Assembly (NCBI GenBank): GCA_028864885.1
Contig: JAGWLR010000029.1
Coordinates: 1 to 37,140 of the forward strand
Direction: 5' to 3'
Source of the DNA: Burkholderiales bacterium
GTDB lineage: Bacteria; Pseudomonadota; Gammaproteobacteria; Burkholderiales; Burkholderiaceae_C
Length of the DNA stretch: 37,140 nucleotides
Shown: positions 7,875 to 17,722 of the stretch, piece by piece
Position numbering within the stretch: the stretch's first letter is position 1
How the letters are laid out: each line of letters opens with the position of its first letter
Notes under the pieces: generated by a model
What the model was told of the DNA's origin: nothing
The model's input: the letters and a program-made list of their open reading frames with translations, nothing else
Database searches by the model: none
Translations under genes and position numbers: made by a program

Positions 7875-8981
7875 ATGACAAGCGGTCTAGCCAAGAACCC
7901 CAAATCGAATCAAACAAGCCCTCACGCCAGTTGGAACTTTCGCCGAGGTAACGCCAGCGTTCGGCTGCTGGTTCAACTGGGGATCGACCATGGTTTGACG
8001 GTTGACCAGGTTCTTCAAGGTACAGCGTTGACGCCCGCGTCTTTGGAAGACTTGAAAGGTGAAATTGAAGCCACTGACGAATTGGCCGTCATCACTAATC
8101 TGGTCCGTTTGCTGCCCCATGTGCCGGGCCTCGGCTTGGAAGCGGGTTCTCGCTATCGCCTCACCACGTATGGCATCTGGGGTTATGCCCTCATCAGCAG
8201 CCCAACCTTGCACAGCGCCGCGCATTTGGCTTTGCGCTACCTGAACCTGACTTACGCCTTCACGCACATCAGCATGCAGGCAGGGCATGGGATCACGTCG
8301 TTCACCCTGGGTGATCTGGAAGTGCCAGCCGAGGTGCGGCGGTTTGTGGTCGAACGAGACGCTGTCGCCGTACGGGTGCTACAGAAAGACATTTTCCAGT
8401 CGGCGATTCCCCTGCATCGGATTGCGTTCAAGGGCGCAGCCCCCTCCTACGCTCATCTGTACGTCCATTATTTCGGTGTCGAGCCCGAATTCAACGCGCC
8501 TTACAACCGCGCCGAGTTTCCATCTCACTATCTTGATCTGCCCTTGCCCCAGGCGAATGAAAACACCGTAGCCATGTGCGAGGACATTTGCCGCGATCTG
8601 GTCAATCAGCGGCGTTCTCGGCATGGTTGCGCTGCGGTGGTTCGCAACAGGTTGCTGCACACCCCGGGCAAGCTTCCCGACATGGAAACCATCGCTGCCG
8701 AAATGTGCATGACCAGCCGAACACTGCGTCGGCACCTGGTCGCCGAGGGCACGACGTTTCGGGATCTGGTCGACGAAGTTCGCCTGATCCTGGCGCTCGA
8801 ACTGATTGAAACAGCGCACATGGGTCACAAGGAAATCGCGCTGCGCCTGGGTTTCCACGATTTGTCCAGCTTCATCCAGGCGTTCCGGCGCTGGAAAGGC
8901 GTCACACCTTCGGTATACCGAAGTCAGTTGGGTTTGCCTGTGCGCGTGACTCGCAGCACGCGCATGCAGCGTCAGGCATGA
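7875..8981 (+). CDS. AraC-family transcriptional regulator
   Basis: This 368-residue protein has a C-terminal AraC DNA-binding domain with two helix-turn-helix motifs: I-A-A-E-M-C-M-T-S-R-T-L-R-R-H-L and then I-A-L-R-L-G-F-H-D-L-S-S-F-I-Q-A-F-R-R-W-K-G-V-T-P-S-V-Y-R. The N-terminal 240 residues match the arrangement of OruR-type regulators with an effector-binding domain. The ATG at 7875 is chosen; a TTG at 7827 is in frame but gives an atypical leader. It is transcribed away from the patatin-like gene across a 165-base shared upstream region, so it probably controls that gene and itself. The effector is unknown. Confidence 0.85.
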   Translation: MTSGLAKNPKSNQTSPHASWNFRRGNASVRLLVQLGIDHGLTVDQVLQGTALTPASLEDLKGEIEATDELAVITNLVRLLPHVPGLGLEAGSRYRLTTYGIWGYALISSPTLHSAAHLALRYLNLTYAFTHISMQAGHGITSFTLGDLEVPAEVRRFVVERDAVAVRVLQKDIFQSAIPLHRIAFKGAAPSYAHLYVHYFGVEPEFNAPYNRAEFPSHYLDLPLPQANENTVAMCEDICRDLVNQRRSRHGCAAVVRNRLLHTPGKLPDMETIAAEMCMTSRTLRRHLVAEGTTFRDLVDEVRLILALELIETAHMGHKEIALRLGFHDLSSFIQAFRRWKGVTPSVYRSQLGLPVRVTRSTRMQRQA

Positions 8982-8982
8982 A

Positions 8983-9003
8983 AAGGGCCCCGATGGGCCC
9001 CTT
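8983..9003. terminator. bidirectional terminator between araC-type gene and tex
   Basis: The imperfect palindrome AAGGGCCCCGATGGGCCCC plus TT lies just after the AraC stop codon and 22 bases before the end of tex. On the minus strand it is followed by TTTT; on the plus strand by the weaker TTGCTCTT. It probably serves both convergent genes. Confidence 0.65.
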
Positions 9004-9024
9004 GCTCTTGCTGCGTATCGACCT

Positions 9025-11370
9025 TCAGCGCTTGGTTTGCAGCTTGGCAAATGCCGCAGCCATGGCTGATTGGCTTTGTACCGGCTGAGCTGCTCGGCCC
9101 GCCCCAGAGCCAACACGCTCCTGCCGTCCTGCGGGGCGAAAGCTGTTGTCGCGCTGTGCGCCAGCCGCTTTCGGGCCCGTGGCAGCATCGAGTTTCATCG
9201 TCAGAGAGATTCGGCTCCGAGGCAGATCGACTTCGAGCACTTTGACTTTGACGATGTCACCGGTCTTGACCACCTCGCGGGCATCGTTGACGAACTTGTT
9301 GGACAACTGACTGACGTGAACCAGGCCGTCCTGATGAACGCCCAGATCCACAAAAGCACCGAACTGCGCCACGTTAGAGACGGTCCCCTCCAGAACCATG
9401 CCTTCTTTCAGGTCCTTGATGTCTTCCACGCCGTCGTTGAAGCGCGCCACCTTGAAATCAGGTCGTGGATCACGCCCGGGCTTTTCTAACTCGCCCAAGA
9501 TGTCCTTGACGGTGATGACACCGAACCGTTCATCGGCGAACAGTTCAGGCTTGATCGTGCGCAACACATCGCTCTTGCCGATGAGATCGCTGATCTGCTT
9601 GCCGGTAGTGGCCAGCATCTTCTCAACCACCGGGTAGGTTTCGGGGTGCACGCCCGAAATGTCCAGAGGGTTGTCGCCATCACGGATGCGCAGGAAGCCG
9701 GCCGCTTGCTCAAAGGTCTTGGCGCCCAAGCCGGCCACGTCCATCAACTGCTTACGGTTTTTGAAGGCGCCATTGGCGTCACGCCAGCGCACGATGCTGT
9801 TGGCCACGGCAGAGCTCAAACCGGAAACCCGTGACAGCAGCGGTGCCGACGCAGTGTTCAGGTCCACACCGACCGAGTTCACGCAGTCTTCCACCACCGC
9901 GTCCAGTGTGCGGGCCAGCTCGCTTTGGTTCACATCGTGCTGGTACTGCCCCACCCCGATGCTCTTGGGATCGATCTTGACCAGTTCCGCCAAGGGATCT
10001 TGCAATCGACGGGCAATCGAAACCGCGCCGCGAAGGCTCACATCCAACTCAGGCAGCTCTTTGGAGGCGAATTCAGATGCTGAGTACACCGACGCCCCGG
10101 CTTCGGATACCACCACCTTCTCGATGGGGGTGCCCGGCGCCATCTGCTGAATCCGCTTGATGAGATCTCCTGCCAGTTTGTCGGTTTCGCGGCTGGCGGT
10201 GCCATTGCCAATGGCGATCAGGTTGACGCCGTGGGTAGCGCACAGGCGACCCAGTGTGTGGATCGAGCCCTCCCAGTCGCGCTTGGGTTCGTGCGGGTAA
10301 ACGGTAGAGGTGTCCAGCACTTTGCCGGTGTCACTCACCACCGCCACTTTCACGCCGGTCCGGATGCCTGGGTCCAAGCCCATCACCACCCGCTTGCCCG
10401 CGGGGGCCGCCAGCAGCAGGTCACGCAGGTTCTCGGCAAACACCTTGATCGCAGTGGATTCGGCGTTTTCGCGCAATCGGGCAAACAGGTCGCGCTCCAA
10501 GCTTAATGAGAGCTTGACCTTCCAGGTCCAGGCGATGCATTTGCGGATCAGATCGTCGCCGGGGCGCTTGGCATGGCTCCAGCCCAGATGAACGGCAATG
10601 CGACCCTCCGCCATGGTCGGTTTGCCCGGCACAACCTCTTCATCGAGCACCAATTTGGCATCCAGGATTTCCTGGGTCCGGCCACGGAACACCGCCAAAG
10701 CACGGTGTGAGGGAACGGTGCGAATGGGTTCGTCGTAATCGAAATAGTCGCGGAATTTGGCGACGTCCGGGTTGTTCTCATCCTTGCCATCCATCAGCTT
10801 GGATTTGAACAGGCCCTCTTCCCAAAGCCAGTCACGCATCTTGCCGATCAAGGCCGCGTCTTCAGCCCAGCGTTCAGACAGGATGTCGCGCACACCGTCG
10901 AGCACCGCAAAGGTGTCGGCAAAGCCAGCATCAGCATTGACGAAGGCAGCGGCTTCAGCTTGCGGATCGAGTGTCGGATCAGCAAACAGCTTGTCGGCAA
11001 GGGGCTCGATCCCGGCTTCGCGGGCAATCATGCCCTTGGTACGACGTTTGGGCTTGTATGGCAGGTACAGGTCTTCCAGCTCTTGCTTGGTTGGCGCTGT
11101 CTCGACGGCCGCACGCAACTCGGGGGTCAACTTGCCTTGCTCTTCGATGCTCTTGAGCACCGCGGCGCGACGGTCTTCCAGCTCGCGCAAGTAGCCCAGG
11201 CGAACTTCGAGTTCGCGCAACTGAGTGTCGTCCAGACCGTCAGTGGCTTCTTTCCGGTAGCGGGCGATGAAAGGCACGGTGGCGCCGCCATCCAGCAGTT
11301 CGACTGCGGCATTGACTTGTGCGGGGTGGACCTTCAGTTCGTCCGCCAATTGCTTCAGGATTTTGTCCAA
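9025..11370 (-). CDS. tex: Tex family RNA-binding transcription accessory protein
   Basis: This 781-residue protein matches Tex over its whole length. The N-terminal helical part includes [14 protein letters not shown] YqgF/RNase H-like domain follows (G-L-D-P-G-I-R-T-G, near 330), then a helix-hairpin-helix region near 500-565 ([18 protein letters not shown]). A C-terminal S1 RNA-binding domain lies at about 650-720 ([16 protein letters not shown]). Tex proteins bind nucleic acid and affect transcription; the exact role is not settled. The start is a TTG at 11370, as no in-frame ATG lies near the conserved N-terminus; AAGG lies about 9 bases upstream. The tail after S1 is low-complexity and rich in Ala, Arg, Gly and Gln. 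It is divergent from pyrD. Confidence 0.93.
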   Translation of the reverse strand: MDKILKQLADELKVHPAQVNAAVELLDGGATVPFIARYRKEATDGLDDTQLRELEVRLGYLRELEDRRAAVLKSIEEQGKLTPELRAAVETAPTKQELEDLYLPYKPKRRTKGMIAREAGIEPLADKLFADPTLDPQAEAAAFVNADAGFADTFAVLDGVRDILSERWAEDAALIGKMRDWLWEEGLFKSKLMDGKDENNPDVAKFRDYFDYDEPIRTVPSHRALAVFRGRTQEILDAKLVLDEEVVPGKPTMAEGRIAVHLGWSHAKRPGDDLIRKCIAWTWKVKLSLSLERDLFARLRENAESTAIKVFAENLRDLLLAAPAGKRVVMGLDPGIRTGVKVAVVSDTGKVLDTSTVYPHEPKRDWEGSIHTLGRLCATHGVNLIAIGNGTASRETDKLAGDLIKRIQQMAPGTPIEKVVVSEAGASVYSASEFASKELPELDVSLRGAVSIARRLQDPLAELVKIDPKSIGVGQYQHDVNQSELARTLDAVVEDCVNSVGVDLNTASAPLLSRVSGLSSAVANSIVRWRDANGAFKNRKQLMDVAGLGAKTFEQAAGFLRIRDGDNPLDISGVHPETYPVVEKMLATTGKQISDLIGKSDVLRTIKPELFADERFGVITVKDILGELEKPGRDPRPDFKVARFNDGVEDIKDLKEGMVLEGTVSNVAQFGAFVDLGVHQDGLVHVSQLSNKFVNDAREVVKTGDIVKVKVLEVDLPRSRISLTMKLDAATGPKAAGAQRDNSFRPAGRQERVGSGAGRAAQPVQSQSAMAAAFAKLQTKR

Positions 11371-11474
11371 GCTCTGACCTTGTAAGGGAAATCTTCGACA
11401 GTTCCCATCGCGTCCAATTCGCTTCTAGGGAACATGAGGGGGGGCAGTTTGCCACAGCCCCGAGCCCGTGATTT

Positions 11475-11493
11475 CCCTCAGGGAGCCCTCAGG
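11475..11493 (+). repeat. 11-bp-period direct repeat in pyrD upstream region
   Basis: CCCTCAGG occurs at 11475-11482 and again at 11486-11493, one helical turn apart. It lies 44 bases before the pyrD start, just upstream of a possible -10 element (ACAATAT at 11501-11507). It could be a regulator site, but nothing identifies the protein. Confidence 0.35.
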
Positions 11494-11536
11494 TTCTGGG
11501 ACAATATCGGGTTCTTGAGCATTTCTCCCGCAAGTC

Positions 11537-12568
11537 ATGGCCCTTCTTCCTTACGCCCTGCCCAGATCCGTCTTGTTCAACCTCGATCCCGAGGTCGCGC
11601 ACGAACTGACCATGAGCGCGTTGGCACGGTTCCAGAACACGCCTTTGGCGTGCGTGTGGGGTAATGAGCGGATCAGTGATCCGGTGACGCTGGCTGGGGT
11701 GACCTTTCCCAACCGCATCGGCATGGCAGCTGGCTTGGACAAAAATGGCCGCTGCATCGATGGCCTCGGTGCCATGGGTTTCGGCTTTGTCGAGGTGGGA
11801 ACCGTGACGCCCAAGGCGCAGCCGGGCAACCCCAAACCCCGCATGTTCCGCTTGCCTGAAGCGAATGCCTTGATCAACCGCCTGGGCTTCAACAACGAAG
11901 GCCTGGATGCTTTCCTGGCCAACGTGAAGCGAGCCAAGTTCCGTCAAACCGGCGGCGTGCTGGGCCTCAACATCGGCAAGAACGCCGTCACGCCGATTGA
12001 AAATGCGGTCGACGACTACCTGATCTGTCTGGAGGGCGTCTACCCCCACGCAGACTACGTCACGGTCAACATTTCATCGCCCAACACCAAGAACCTGCGT
12101 GCCCTGCAAAGCGATGAGGCCTTGGATGCCTTGTTGGGCCAACTGCAAGAACGTCGTCAGCAACTCATCACTCGTCATGGCCGCACGGTGCCCATGTTTG
12201 TGAAGATTGCGCCTGATCTGGATGAAACCCAGGTGGGCGTGATCGCTGCCACCCTGCAGAAAAACGGCATTGACGGTGTGATCGCCACCAACACCACGAT
12301 CTCACGTGAGGCAGTCAAAGGCCTCAAACATGCGGAGGAAGCTGGTGGACTCAGTGGTGCCCCTGTTCTGGAAGCCAGCAACCAGGTGATTCGTCAACTG
12401 CGTGCGGCTTTGGGGCCGCGGTTCCCGATCATCGGTGTCGGGGGCGTGATGAGCGCTGCAGATGCCCGATCGAAGCGCGATGCCGGGGCCGATCTGGTCC
12501 AGATCTACACGGGATTGATCTATCAAGGGCCAGGCTTGGTCAAAGACTGCGCACAAGCGCTCAAATGA
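11537..12568 (+). CDS. pyrD: dihydroorotate dehydrogenase (quinone), class 2
   Basis: This 343-residue flavoprotein oxidises dihydroorotate to orotate, step four of pyrimidine synthesis, passing electrons to quinone at the inner membrane. Class 2 features are the N-terminal amphipathic extension (about residues 1-40), A-A-G-L-D-K-N-G at 64-71, and V-N-I-S-S-P-N-T at 177-184, which holds the catalytic serine. Further family segments are M-F-V-K-I-A-P-D-L and, near the end, I-G-V-G-G-V-M and Y-T-G-L-I-Y-Q-G-P. Length is normal. The start ATG has no strong ribosome binding site. The gene overlaps the convergent HDOD gene by 8 bases at its 3' end and is divergent from tex. Confidence 0.96.
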   Translation: MALLPYALPRSVLFNLDPEVAHELTMSALARFQNTPLACVWGNERISDPVTLAGVTFPNRIGMAAGLDKNGRCIDGLGAMGFGFVEVGTVTPKAQPGNPKPRMFRLPEANALINRLGFNNEGLDAFLANVKRAKFRQTGGVLGLNIGKNAVTPIENAVDDYLICLEGVYPHADYVTVNISSPNTKNLRALQSDEALDALLGQLQERRQQLITRHGRTVPMFVKIAPDLDETQVGVIAATLQKNGIDGVIATNTTISREAVKGLKHAEEAGGLSGAPVLEASNQVIRQLRAALGPRFPIIGVGGVMSAADARSKRDAGADLVQIYTGLIYQGPGLVKDCAQALK

Positions 12569-14339
12569 GGTTGAGTTCTTCTCGGCTGGATGCATTGACC
12601 AGCCGGGTGGCCTGCTCCAGCACCATCTGACACTCTTTCTGAGCCAGATCCAGTGCGCGAGCATAGCGGGCGCTGGCGTTGTAGACCGCCGTGGCGACTT
12701 TGGACGGCTCGGTTTTGATATTCGCCGCGTTCACCAGTTCATTGGCGAGGCTCGCCACCGCCCGAAGAATTTCCGGCACTTCATGTGGCTGACGCACAGG
12801 CGTGTTCTTGCTCAGGGGGCGGCAGGCCGAGATCAGTCGCTCGTGCATGCCCCAGTGTTTCATCACTGCGGCCGTCAGGTCATCCAGATTGATGCCCAAC
12901 ACGGCCGCCGTGGCCGCGTCCTGGGTCATGCCTGGTGTCGGTGAGCCACCCTCTTCAGCCGGGGGGCCGGGTTGCATCAGGCGCGTGATCTGGGCGGCTT
13001 CCTCCGGGAAGTGATACAGCAGCAAAAGCCATCCCAGTCGCTGCGACATGGCTGCGACGCAGGCTTCTTCGTCATGCACGGAAAACGGCGCCAATAGCCG
13101 CGCCGATTGACCAGCGATGCAGGTCATCCTCAATTCGGTTTGCAGGGTCAATTGCGCTGCACGGGCCGATTCGGCATCGGTCGTCGAGGCCTGTGCCGCC
13201 AAGGCACCTGGCCAGGGGCGCAAAGCCGATGCCACCTTGCGCAGGCCTTGTTGCCCAAGCAAGACAACCGTTCGGCCGATGGTGGTCACGCCTTCGTCGG
13301 CCGTGGTGCTGCGGAACGTCGCGGTGTTCACCGAGCGGAGCAACTCCCACACCAAGGCGGGGTTCTTCAGAATCACATCGACAAAGTCATCCACCCGCAA
13401 CTGCTCTTGCGACAGCACCGTGCCGAGTGCCTTTTCGGTTCCACGACGACTGGGCAAATGGCCTACGGAGTTAAGCCGATCCAGCAGAAGGAGCAAGGGG
13501 CCGCCGCCTTCTTGGGCGTTGGTCTTGATCCAGCTCTGGATCGCGCTGAGCAAGGTGCGTGCGTTGAGGTAGCGCTGGCGCTTCTGGCGATCTGTGGCCC
13601 GGTTGACGATGGCTCGCAGGGTATCGGGAACCGTGTGCGGTGTGGTCCAGGGCAAGCGCACGATCTCCAGCCCTACGCGTGCCGCAGCGCTGCCGAGATC
13701 CGTGTCGTCCAGTGCGGGGTGCCCCGCAAGGATGCGGTACATCAGCAAGCCGCTCATCAGGATGTCGCGCTCTGCGGCTTCGCGAACCTGCTGCAAGTCG
13801 GTGTCGTGCTTCGCTAAGAATGTCAGGGTGTCGTTGCTCAACCCCGCACCCAAGCCAGCCAGGCTGGCTCGTCCGCTGCCGTCGATCAGCACGTTGTGCA
13901 GACCCAGATCGTAATGTGCGCGACCAGCCTCATGGGCGTAGGCCAGGCCGTCGAGCACGTCTGCGATCCATACCGCGGTTTCAACCGGGTTCGGCGCTGG
14001 GCCAGAGGCCATGCGCTCTGAAAGAGTTTGGCTCTTGCCGCGCAAACACGACATGAATGGCCAGCCGTCGTGCTCTCCCACCTCCAGAACTTCTGTCAGA
14101 TGAGGATGCTTCAGCCGTGAGCCTGATTGCGCATACTCCACCCACGCTTCGCGTTGCTTCACGTTTTTGGGGGCGGTTCTGGGAACGATCAGCAAGACAT
14201 CTTGCTTCAGCAAAGGATCATGCGCCAGCCACGTGCTGGACATCGCACTTTTCCCCAGAGTCTGCTGCAGCACAAACCGCCCGAACTGCTTCGGCGTCGC
14301 AGGCTGATTCGTAGGTGTGTTGTTCGTGGCCGCAGACAT
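12561..14339 (-). CDS. pseudokinase-HDOD fusion protein
   Basis: This 592-residue protein joins a protein-kinase-like domain (about 20-270) to an HDOD domain (about 285-520). In the kinase part the catalytic-loop Asp and Asn are kept (H-Y-D-L-G-L-H-N, 142-149). The glycine loop is degenerate (L-G-K-S-A-M-S-S), the VAIK lysine position reads I-V-P (51-53), and the DFG motif is replaced by A-G-L-G-A (161-165). It is therefore probably catalytically dead. HDOD domains are metal-free relatives of HD phosphohydrolases and usually act in signalling. The ATG at 14339 gives M-S-A-A-T-N-N; an ATG at 14363 would add eight residues. Neither has a good ribosome binding site. It follows addA and is convergent with pyrD. 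The role is unknown. Confidence 0.8.
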   Translation of the reverse strand: MSAATNNTPTNQPATPKQFGRFVLQQTLGKSAMSSTWLAHDPLLKQDVLLIVPRTAPKNVKQREAWVEYAQSGSRLKHPHLTEVLEVGEHDGWPFMSCLRGKSQTLSERMASGPAPNPVETAVWIADVLDGLAYAHEAGRAHYDLGLHNVLIDGSGRASLAGLGAGLSNDTLTFLAKHDTDLQQVREAAERDILMSGLLMYRILAGHPALDDTDLGSAAARVGLEIVRLPWTTPHTVPDTLRAIVNRATDRQKRQRYLNARTLLSAIQSWIKTNAQEGGGPLLLLLDRLNSVGHLPSRRGTEKALGTVLSQEQLRVDDFVDVILKNPALVWELLRSVNTATFRSTTADEGVTTIGRTVVLLGQQGLRKVASALRPWPGALAAQASTTDAESARAAQLTLQTELRMTCIAGQSARLLAPFSVHDEEACVAAMSQRLGWLLLLYHFPEEAAQITRLMQPGPPAEEGGSPTPGMTQDAATAAVLGINLDDLTAAVMKHWGMHERLISACRPLSKNTPVRQPHEVPEILRAVASLANELVNAANIKTEPSKVATAVYNASARYARALDLAQKECQMVLEQATRLVNASSREELNLI

Positions 14340-14432
14340 GAGTTGACAGTGGGATGAGAACATGACCGGAACACGCGCAGATCCGGTTCATGCGATTTCA
14401 CATCAAGACAAAGCAGTTCAAAACTGTTTCAA

Positions 14433-14455
14433 ACGGGGGCAAATCCCCCCTTTTT
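14433..14455 (-). terminator. weak hairpin after addA
   Basis: Just after the addA stop codon the minus strand reads GGGGG-ATTTG-CCCCC followed by GTTTG. The stem is only 5-6 bp and the T-run is poor, so termination is probably partial and the HDOD gene may be read in part from the addBA transcript. Confidence 0.4.
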
Positions 14456-17400
14456 CTACACCGGAACCCAGCGGCCCGCACCGGTGATGAATGCTGCGCG
14501 CACGGCATCCCCCGGCTGCTGTGAGGCTACGGCCTGAATGTAGGCGGCCATTTGATCTCGGTAAACCTCCAGCTCTTCGGGGCGGTGATTTAGTTTGTAA
14601 TCCAGGATCCACCAGCAGGTTTGCCGGCCTTCTTGCCGAGCCACCAGCCGGTCGATCCGCAAAGTTTGCCCCTGATGATGCAAGGTGACTTCGTTGCCTG
14701 CCCAGAGATGACCGTCTGGGGACAGCCACATGGCCACCTCGGCCCCGTCCAGCAACTGCCGCACCTGAGCTTGTGCGCGGTCATGCCATTCAGGGGGCAG
14801 ATCCAGTTGCTGCGCCGCTTGTGAAACCGCTCGGCTGAGCATGGTGTCCGTGCGCCTGGATGGCGGCACCAAGGTGATCCACTCCAGCGCCTTGTGCACC
14901 ACCTGCCCCAATATCTGGATGGGTTCCTGAACGACGGGAGGCGTCGATACCGAAGGACACCTGGGTAGTTTCGGCAACTCTTGCACCGTTACTGTGCCTT
15001 GATGCGGACAGGACGCGATGCTGCTGGCGCTGTCCGGCCACGTCCAAGGGGCATCAGCTGTGATGGCGCCGGATGCCGTCAGACGGGCCCACCAACTGGG
15101 CTTGCTGGCTTGGTAATGCGGTTCGATTCGGCTTACGTACAAGCGGGTCTTGGCGCGAGTCATGGCCACGTAGAGAGCATTGAGTTCTTCGCGATCGGCG
15201 GCCTGAGATTCACTGTCCAGAAGCGACTCCAGACTCGGCGGAGGGTTGGACTGGGATCGCACAAACGCGCATCGACTCGGTACCGCAGCGCTTTGTGGCC
15301 ACTCAACCAGCACGCCATACGACTCGGCTTTGCTGGGCAAGGCGTCGGTGTCCATCAAGAAAACGACCTCGGCCTCAAGCCCTTTGGCTCCGTGAATGGT
15401 CAGCAACTGGACCGCGTTGGCCTGTGCCCGAGGCGGCAGCGCAGCTTGCGAGCGTTTGACCCGTCGGATCCAGCGATAGGGCGTGGCATCCCGGCCAGAG
15501 TCGATTTCCAGGCTGAGGTTCAACACCGCGCAGACATTGGCCCACGCGGCAGCATATTGCTGAGGGCCCAACTGGCGAGCCAGGGCATGCCGCAAGCCCG
15601 ATTCGTCCACGATGCTTTGCAGCAAATCGTGAGGGGGCAAGCGCGAGGCTGCCTGCTGCCAATCGTTCAAACGCTGAGCAACCAGGCTCCAGCGAGTGTC
15701 TGCACCCAGCGTTTGAACGGCCTGCCACCAAGTTTGTGAGGTGTCTTGAACGTGTCTGGCGATCTCGAGCAAATCTGCATCTGTTCGCTCAAACAGCGGG
15801 CTTTTGAGTGCCCTGGCCAAAGATAGATCGTGATGAGGCGACACCAAAGCATCCACCAGCGCCAGCAGGTCCAGCGCCTCGGTTGTCTCATTCAACAAGG
15901 CGCTTTCTGGGGCCACGTTGGCAATGCCAAGGCCCTCCAAAGCCGCTGAGACACCCAATAACGATGCTCTTTTGCGCGCCAAGACGTAGATGTCGCTCGC
16001 CTTCATGCCTTCGTGCTTGATCAGGTGCTCAATGGCCCGTGCAATTTGCTGAGCCTCCAGATCTTTGAGAGAGGTTTGTTCCGTGACGCGAGCTTGGGTC
16101 AGGCTGTCACGCCAGCCATCGGGGGGCACTTGCTTGTCCAAAGCGGTGCGCATGATGGTGGGCAGGCATGCAACCGTCGCGATGGCCGAAGATTCGGTGG
16201 TGTGGGTTCGAAAGCCAGGAAACGCGCCGCTATCAGCTGCGTCCTGCATGCACAGGTTCAAGGCGTCGATCACCCCTGGCGCATTTCGGCGGGTGTGATC
16301 GCATGCCAGAAGATCGCCGTCCAGCCCATCGACCACGAATCGCTTGGCCGCTTCAAAGACACGCGGATCAGCCCGACGGAAACGGTAGATGCTTTGCTTG
16401 GGGTCCCCCACCAGGAACACCCGCATGGGCTGCTGCCCGCTACGCCCCCCTCCGGCGCCGGCATAGGCCTCCAGCCAGGATTTCAAGGTCTGCCACTGCA
16501 AGGGGCTGGTGTCCTGAAACTCGTCCATCAGCAGTTGGCGCGTTTGACCGTCCAGCCGCTCCTGAATCCAGCCCGCGAGGGCCGGATCGCTCAACAGCTT
16601 GTGTGCGCCACGCTCCAGATCCACCATGTCGGCCAAACCGCGCTCGGATTTGAGTTGCGCATATTCACGCAGCAATAGTCGGCTCAGTGCCACCATGTCA
16701 ACATGAATTTGATAGGCATCTTGCTGATTGCGCGCCCTCAGCCACTCGACCAGCCAGGCTTGCGCCCAGGCCAAATCTTCGTTGTCGCCCATGCGCTTTT
16801 TGGGCTGCCCCTGGCTGGTCAACAAGGCCTTCATGAGCTTCTCACCACGCGTCACCACATCGGGTGTTGACAAGGCATCCACGATGATGGCCGCAGCCTC
16901 TTGCGCAATGGCGCCTTTCGCTGTCCCCAAGGTCAAGGCCAGCGCCTTGAAGCGCGCCAACACCGAGTCATTTTGCAAGGCGTGATTCGGATGCACGTAG
17001 GCCGACCAGTGTTCAGACCAGGCGCCTGCTGACTCCACGCTTCGCTCAAGCCCCCCTGCTGCATCGAGCAATTCGATTTCAAGCCGATTCGACAGCGCGG
17101 TCTGCAACCATTCTTCGACGTTGAACGCCCCGACCACTTGCACCAGCCGGTTGTAGGCATCGAGTTCCGGTGCTGTTTCAAGCTGGCGGAGGAAACGCCC
17201 CCACAAATCGGGCCACAACTCGGTCTGGTCTTCCAGCAGCGTCATCTCAGGGGGCAGATTCAACTCTGTCAGCACATCCAGCGGCGCCACTTTGATCAAC
17301 CGCGAAAACCACCCATGAATGGTATGAATCTCGACGCTTCGGCCCGAGTTCATCCACTCTTGATGCAATTGCCCGAGCCGGTCAGCCAATTCAGCCGCGC

Positions 17401-17722
17401 GCTCAAGAGGCAGGCCGCGCATGACCAACTCTGCCTCTCGCTCGGCGCCTGTTTGCAGACCAAACTGGGCCATCCAGTCATGCAGGCGCTCGCGCATCTC
17501 CCCCGCAGCCTTTTTGGTGAAGGTGATCGCGAGAATGTGCTGCGGCGCGACGCCATCGAGCAATGAACGCACAATCCGAGAGACCAGCATCCAGGTTTTG
17601 CCGGCCCCCGCACAGGCTTCCACGACCACGCTGCGCTGTGGGTCACATGCAATTTGATAAAAGGCTGTTCGCGCGGCTGTCCGTCCGTTGATTTCGTACG
17701 CGGCTTGGTAGTTGACGCTCAT
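14456..17722 (-). CDS. addA: AddA-type helicase-nuclease subunit (UvrD-like)
   Basis: This 1088-residue protein is a superfamily 1 helicase fused to a PD-(D/E)XK nuclease. Walker A is A-C-A-G-A-G-K-T at 36-43, motif II is L-L-M-D-E-F-Q-D-T-S, and motif VI is Y-V-A-M-T-R-A-K-T-R. The C-terminal nuclease has W-I-L-D-Y-K-L-N with Asp 1041 and Lys 1043. With AddB it would resect double-strand DNA ends for RecA-dependent repair, the job of RecBCD elsewhere. The ATG at 17722 overlaps the addB stop as ATGA, a sign of translational coupling, and is preferred to an upstream in-frame start at 17791. Alternative labels seen for such proteins are UvrD/REP helicase or RecB-like; the neighbouring nuclease gene favours AddA. 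Confidence 0.88.
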   Translation of the reverse strand: MSVNYQAAYEINGRTAARTAFYQIACDPQRSVVVEACAGAGKTWMLVSRIVRSLLDGVAPQHILAITFTKKAAGEMRERLHDWMAQFGLQTGAEREAELVMRGLPLERAAELADRLGQLHQEWMNSGRSVEIHTIHGWFSRLIKVAPLDVLTELNLPPEMTLLEDQTELWPDLWGRFLRQLETAPELDAYNRLVQVVGAFNVEEWLQTALSNRLEIELLDAAGGLERSVESAGAWSEHWSAYVHPNHALQNDSVLARFKALALTLGTAKGAIAQEAAAIIVDALSTPDVVTRGEKLMKALLTSQGQPKKRMGDNEDLAWAQAWLVEWLRARNQQDAYQIHVDMVALSRLLLREYAQLKSERGLADMVDLERGAHKLLSDPALAGWIQERLDGQTRQLLMDEFQDTSPLQWQTLKSWLEAYAGAGGGRSGQQPMRVFLVGDPKQSIYRFRRADPRVFEAAKRFVVDGLDGDLLACDHTRRNAPGVIDALNLCMQDAADSGAFPGFRTHTTESSAIATVACLPTIMRTALDKQVPPDGWRDSLTQARVTEQTSLKDLEAQQIARAIEHLIKHEGMKASDIYVLARKRASLLGVSAALEGLGIANVAPESALLNETTEALDLLALVDALVSPHHDLSLARALKSPLFERTDADLLEIARHVQDTSQTWWQAVQTLGADTRWSLVAQRLNDWQQAASRLPPHDLLQSIVDESGLRHALARQLGPQQYAAAWANVCAVLNLSLEIDSGRDATPYRWIRRVKRSQAALPPRAQANAVQLLTIHGAKGLEAEVVFLMDTDALPSKAESYGVLVEWPQSAAVPSRCAFVRSQSNPPPSLESLLDSESQAADREELNALYVAMTRAKTRLYVSRIEPHYQASKPSWWARLTASGAITADAPWTWPDSASSIASCPHQGTVTVQELPKLPRCPSVSTPPVVQEPIQILGQVVHKALEWITLVPPSRRTDTMLSRAVSQAAQQLDLPPEWHDRAQAQVRQLLDGAEVAMWLSPDGHLWAGNEVTLHHQGQTLRIDRLVARQEGRQTCWWILDYKLNHRPEELEVYRDQMAAYIQAVASQQPGDAVRAAFITGAGRWVPV

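Noticed and set aside
14420-14440. Second PsrA-like site (TTTCAAACGGGG) near addA end
   Set aside because: Only one half (CAAAC) is present; the second half GTTTG is missing at the required distance.
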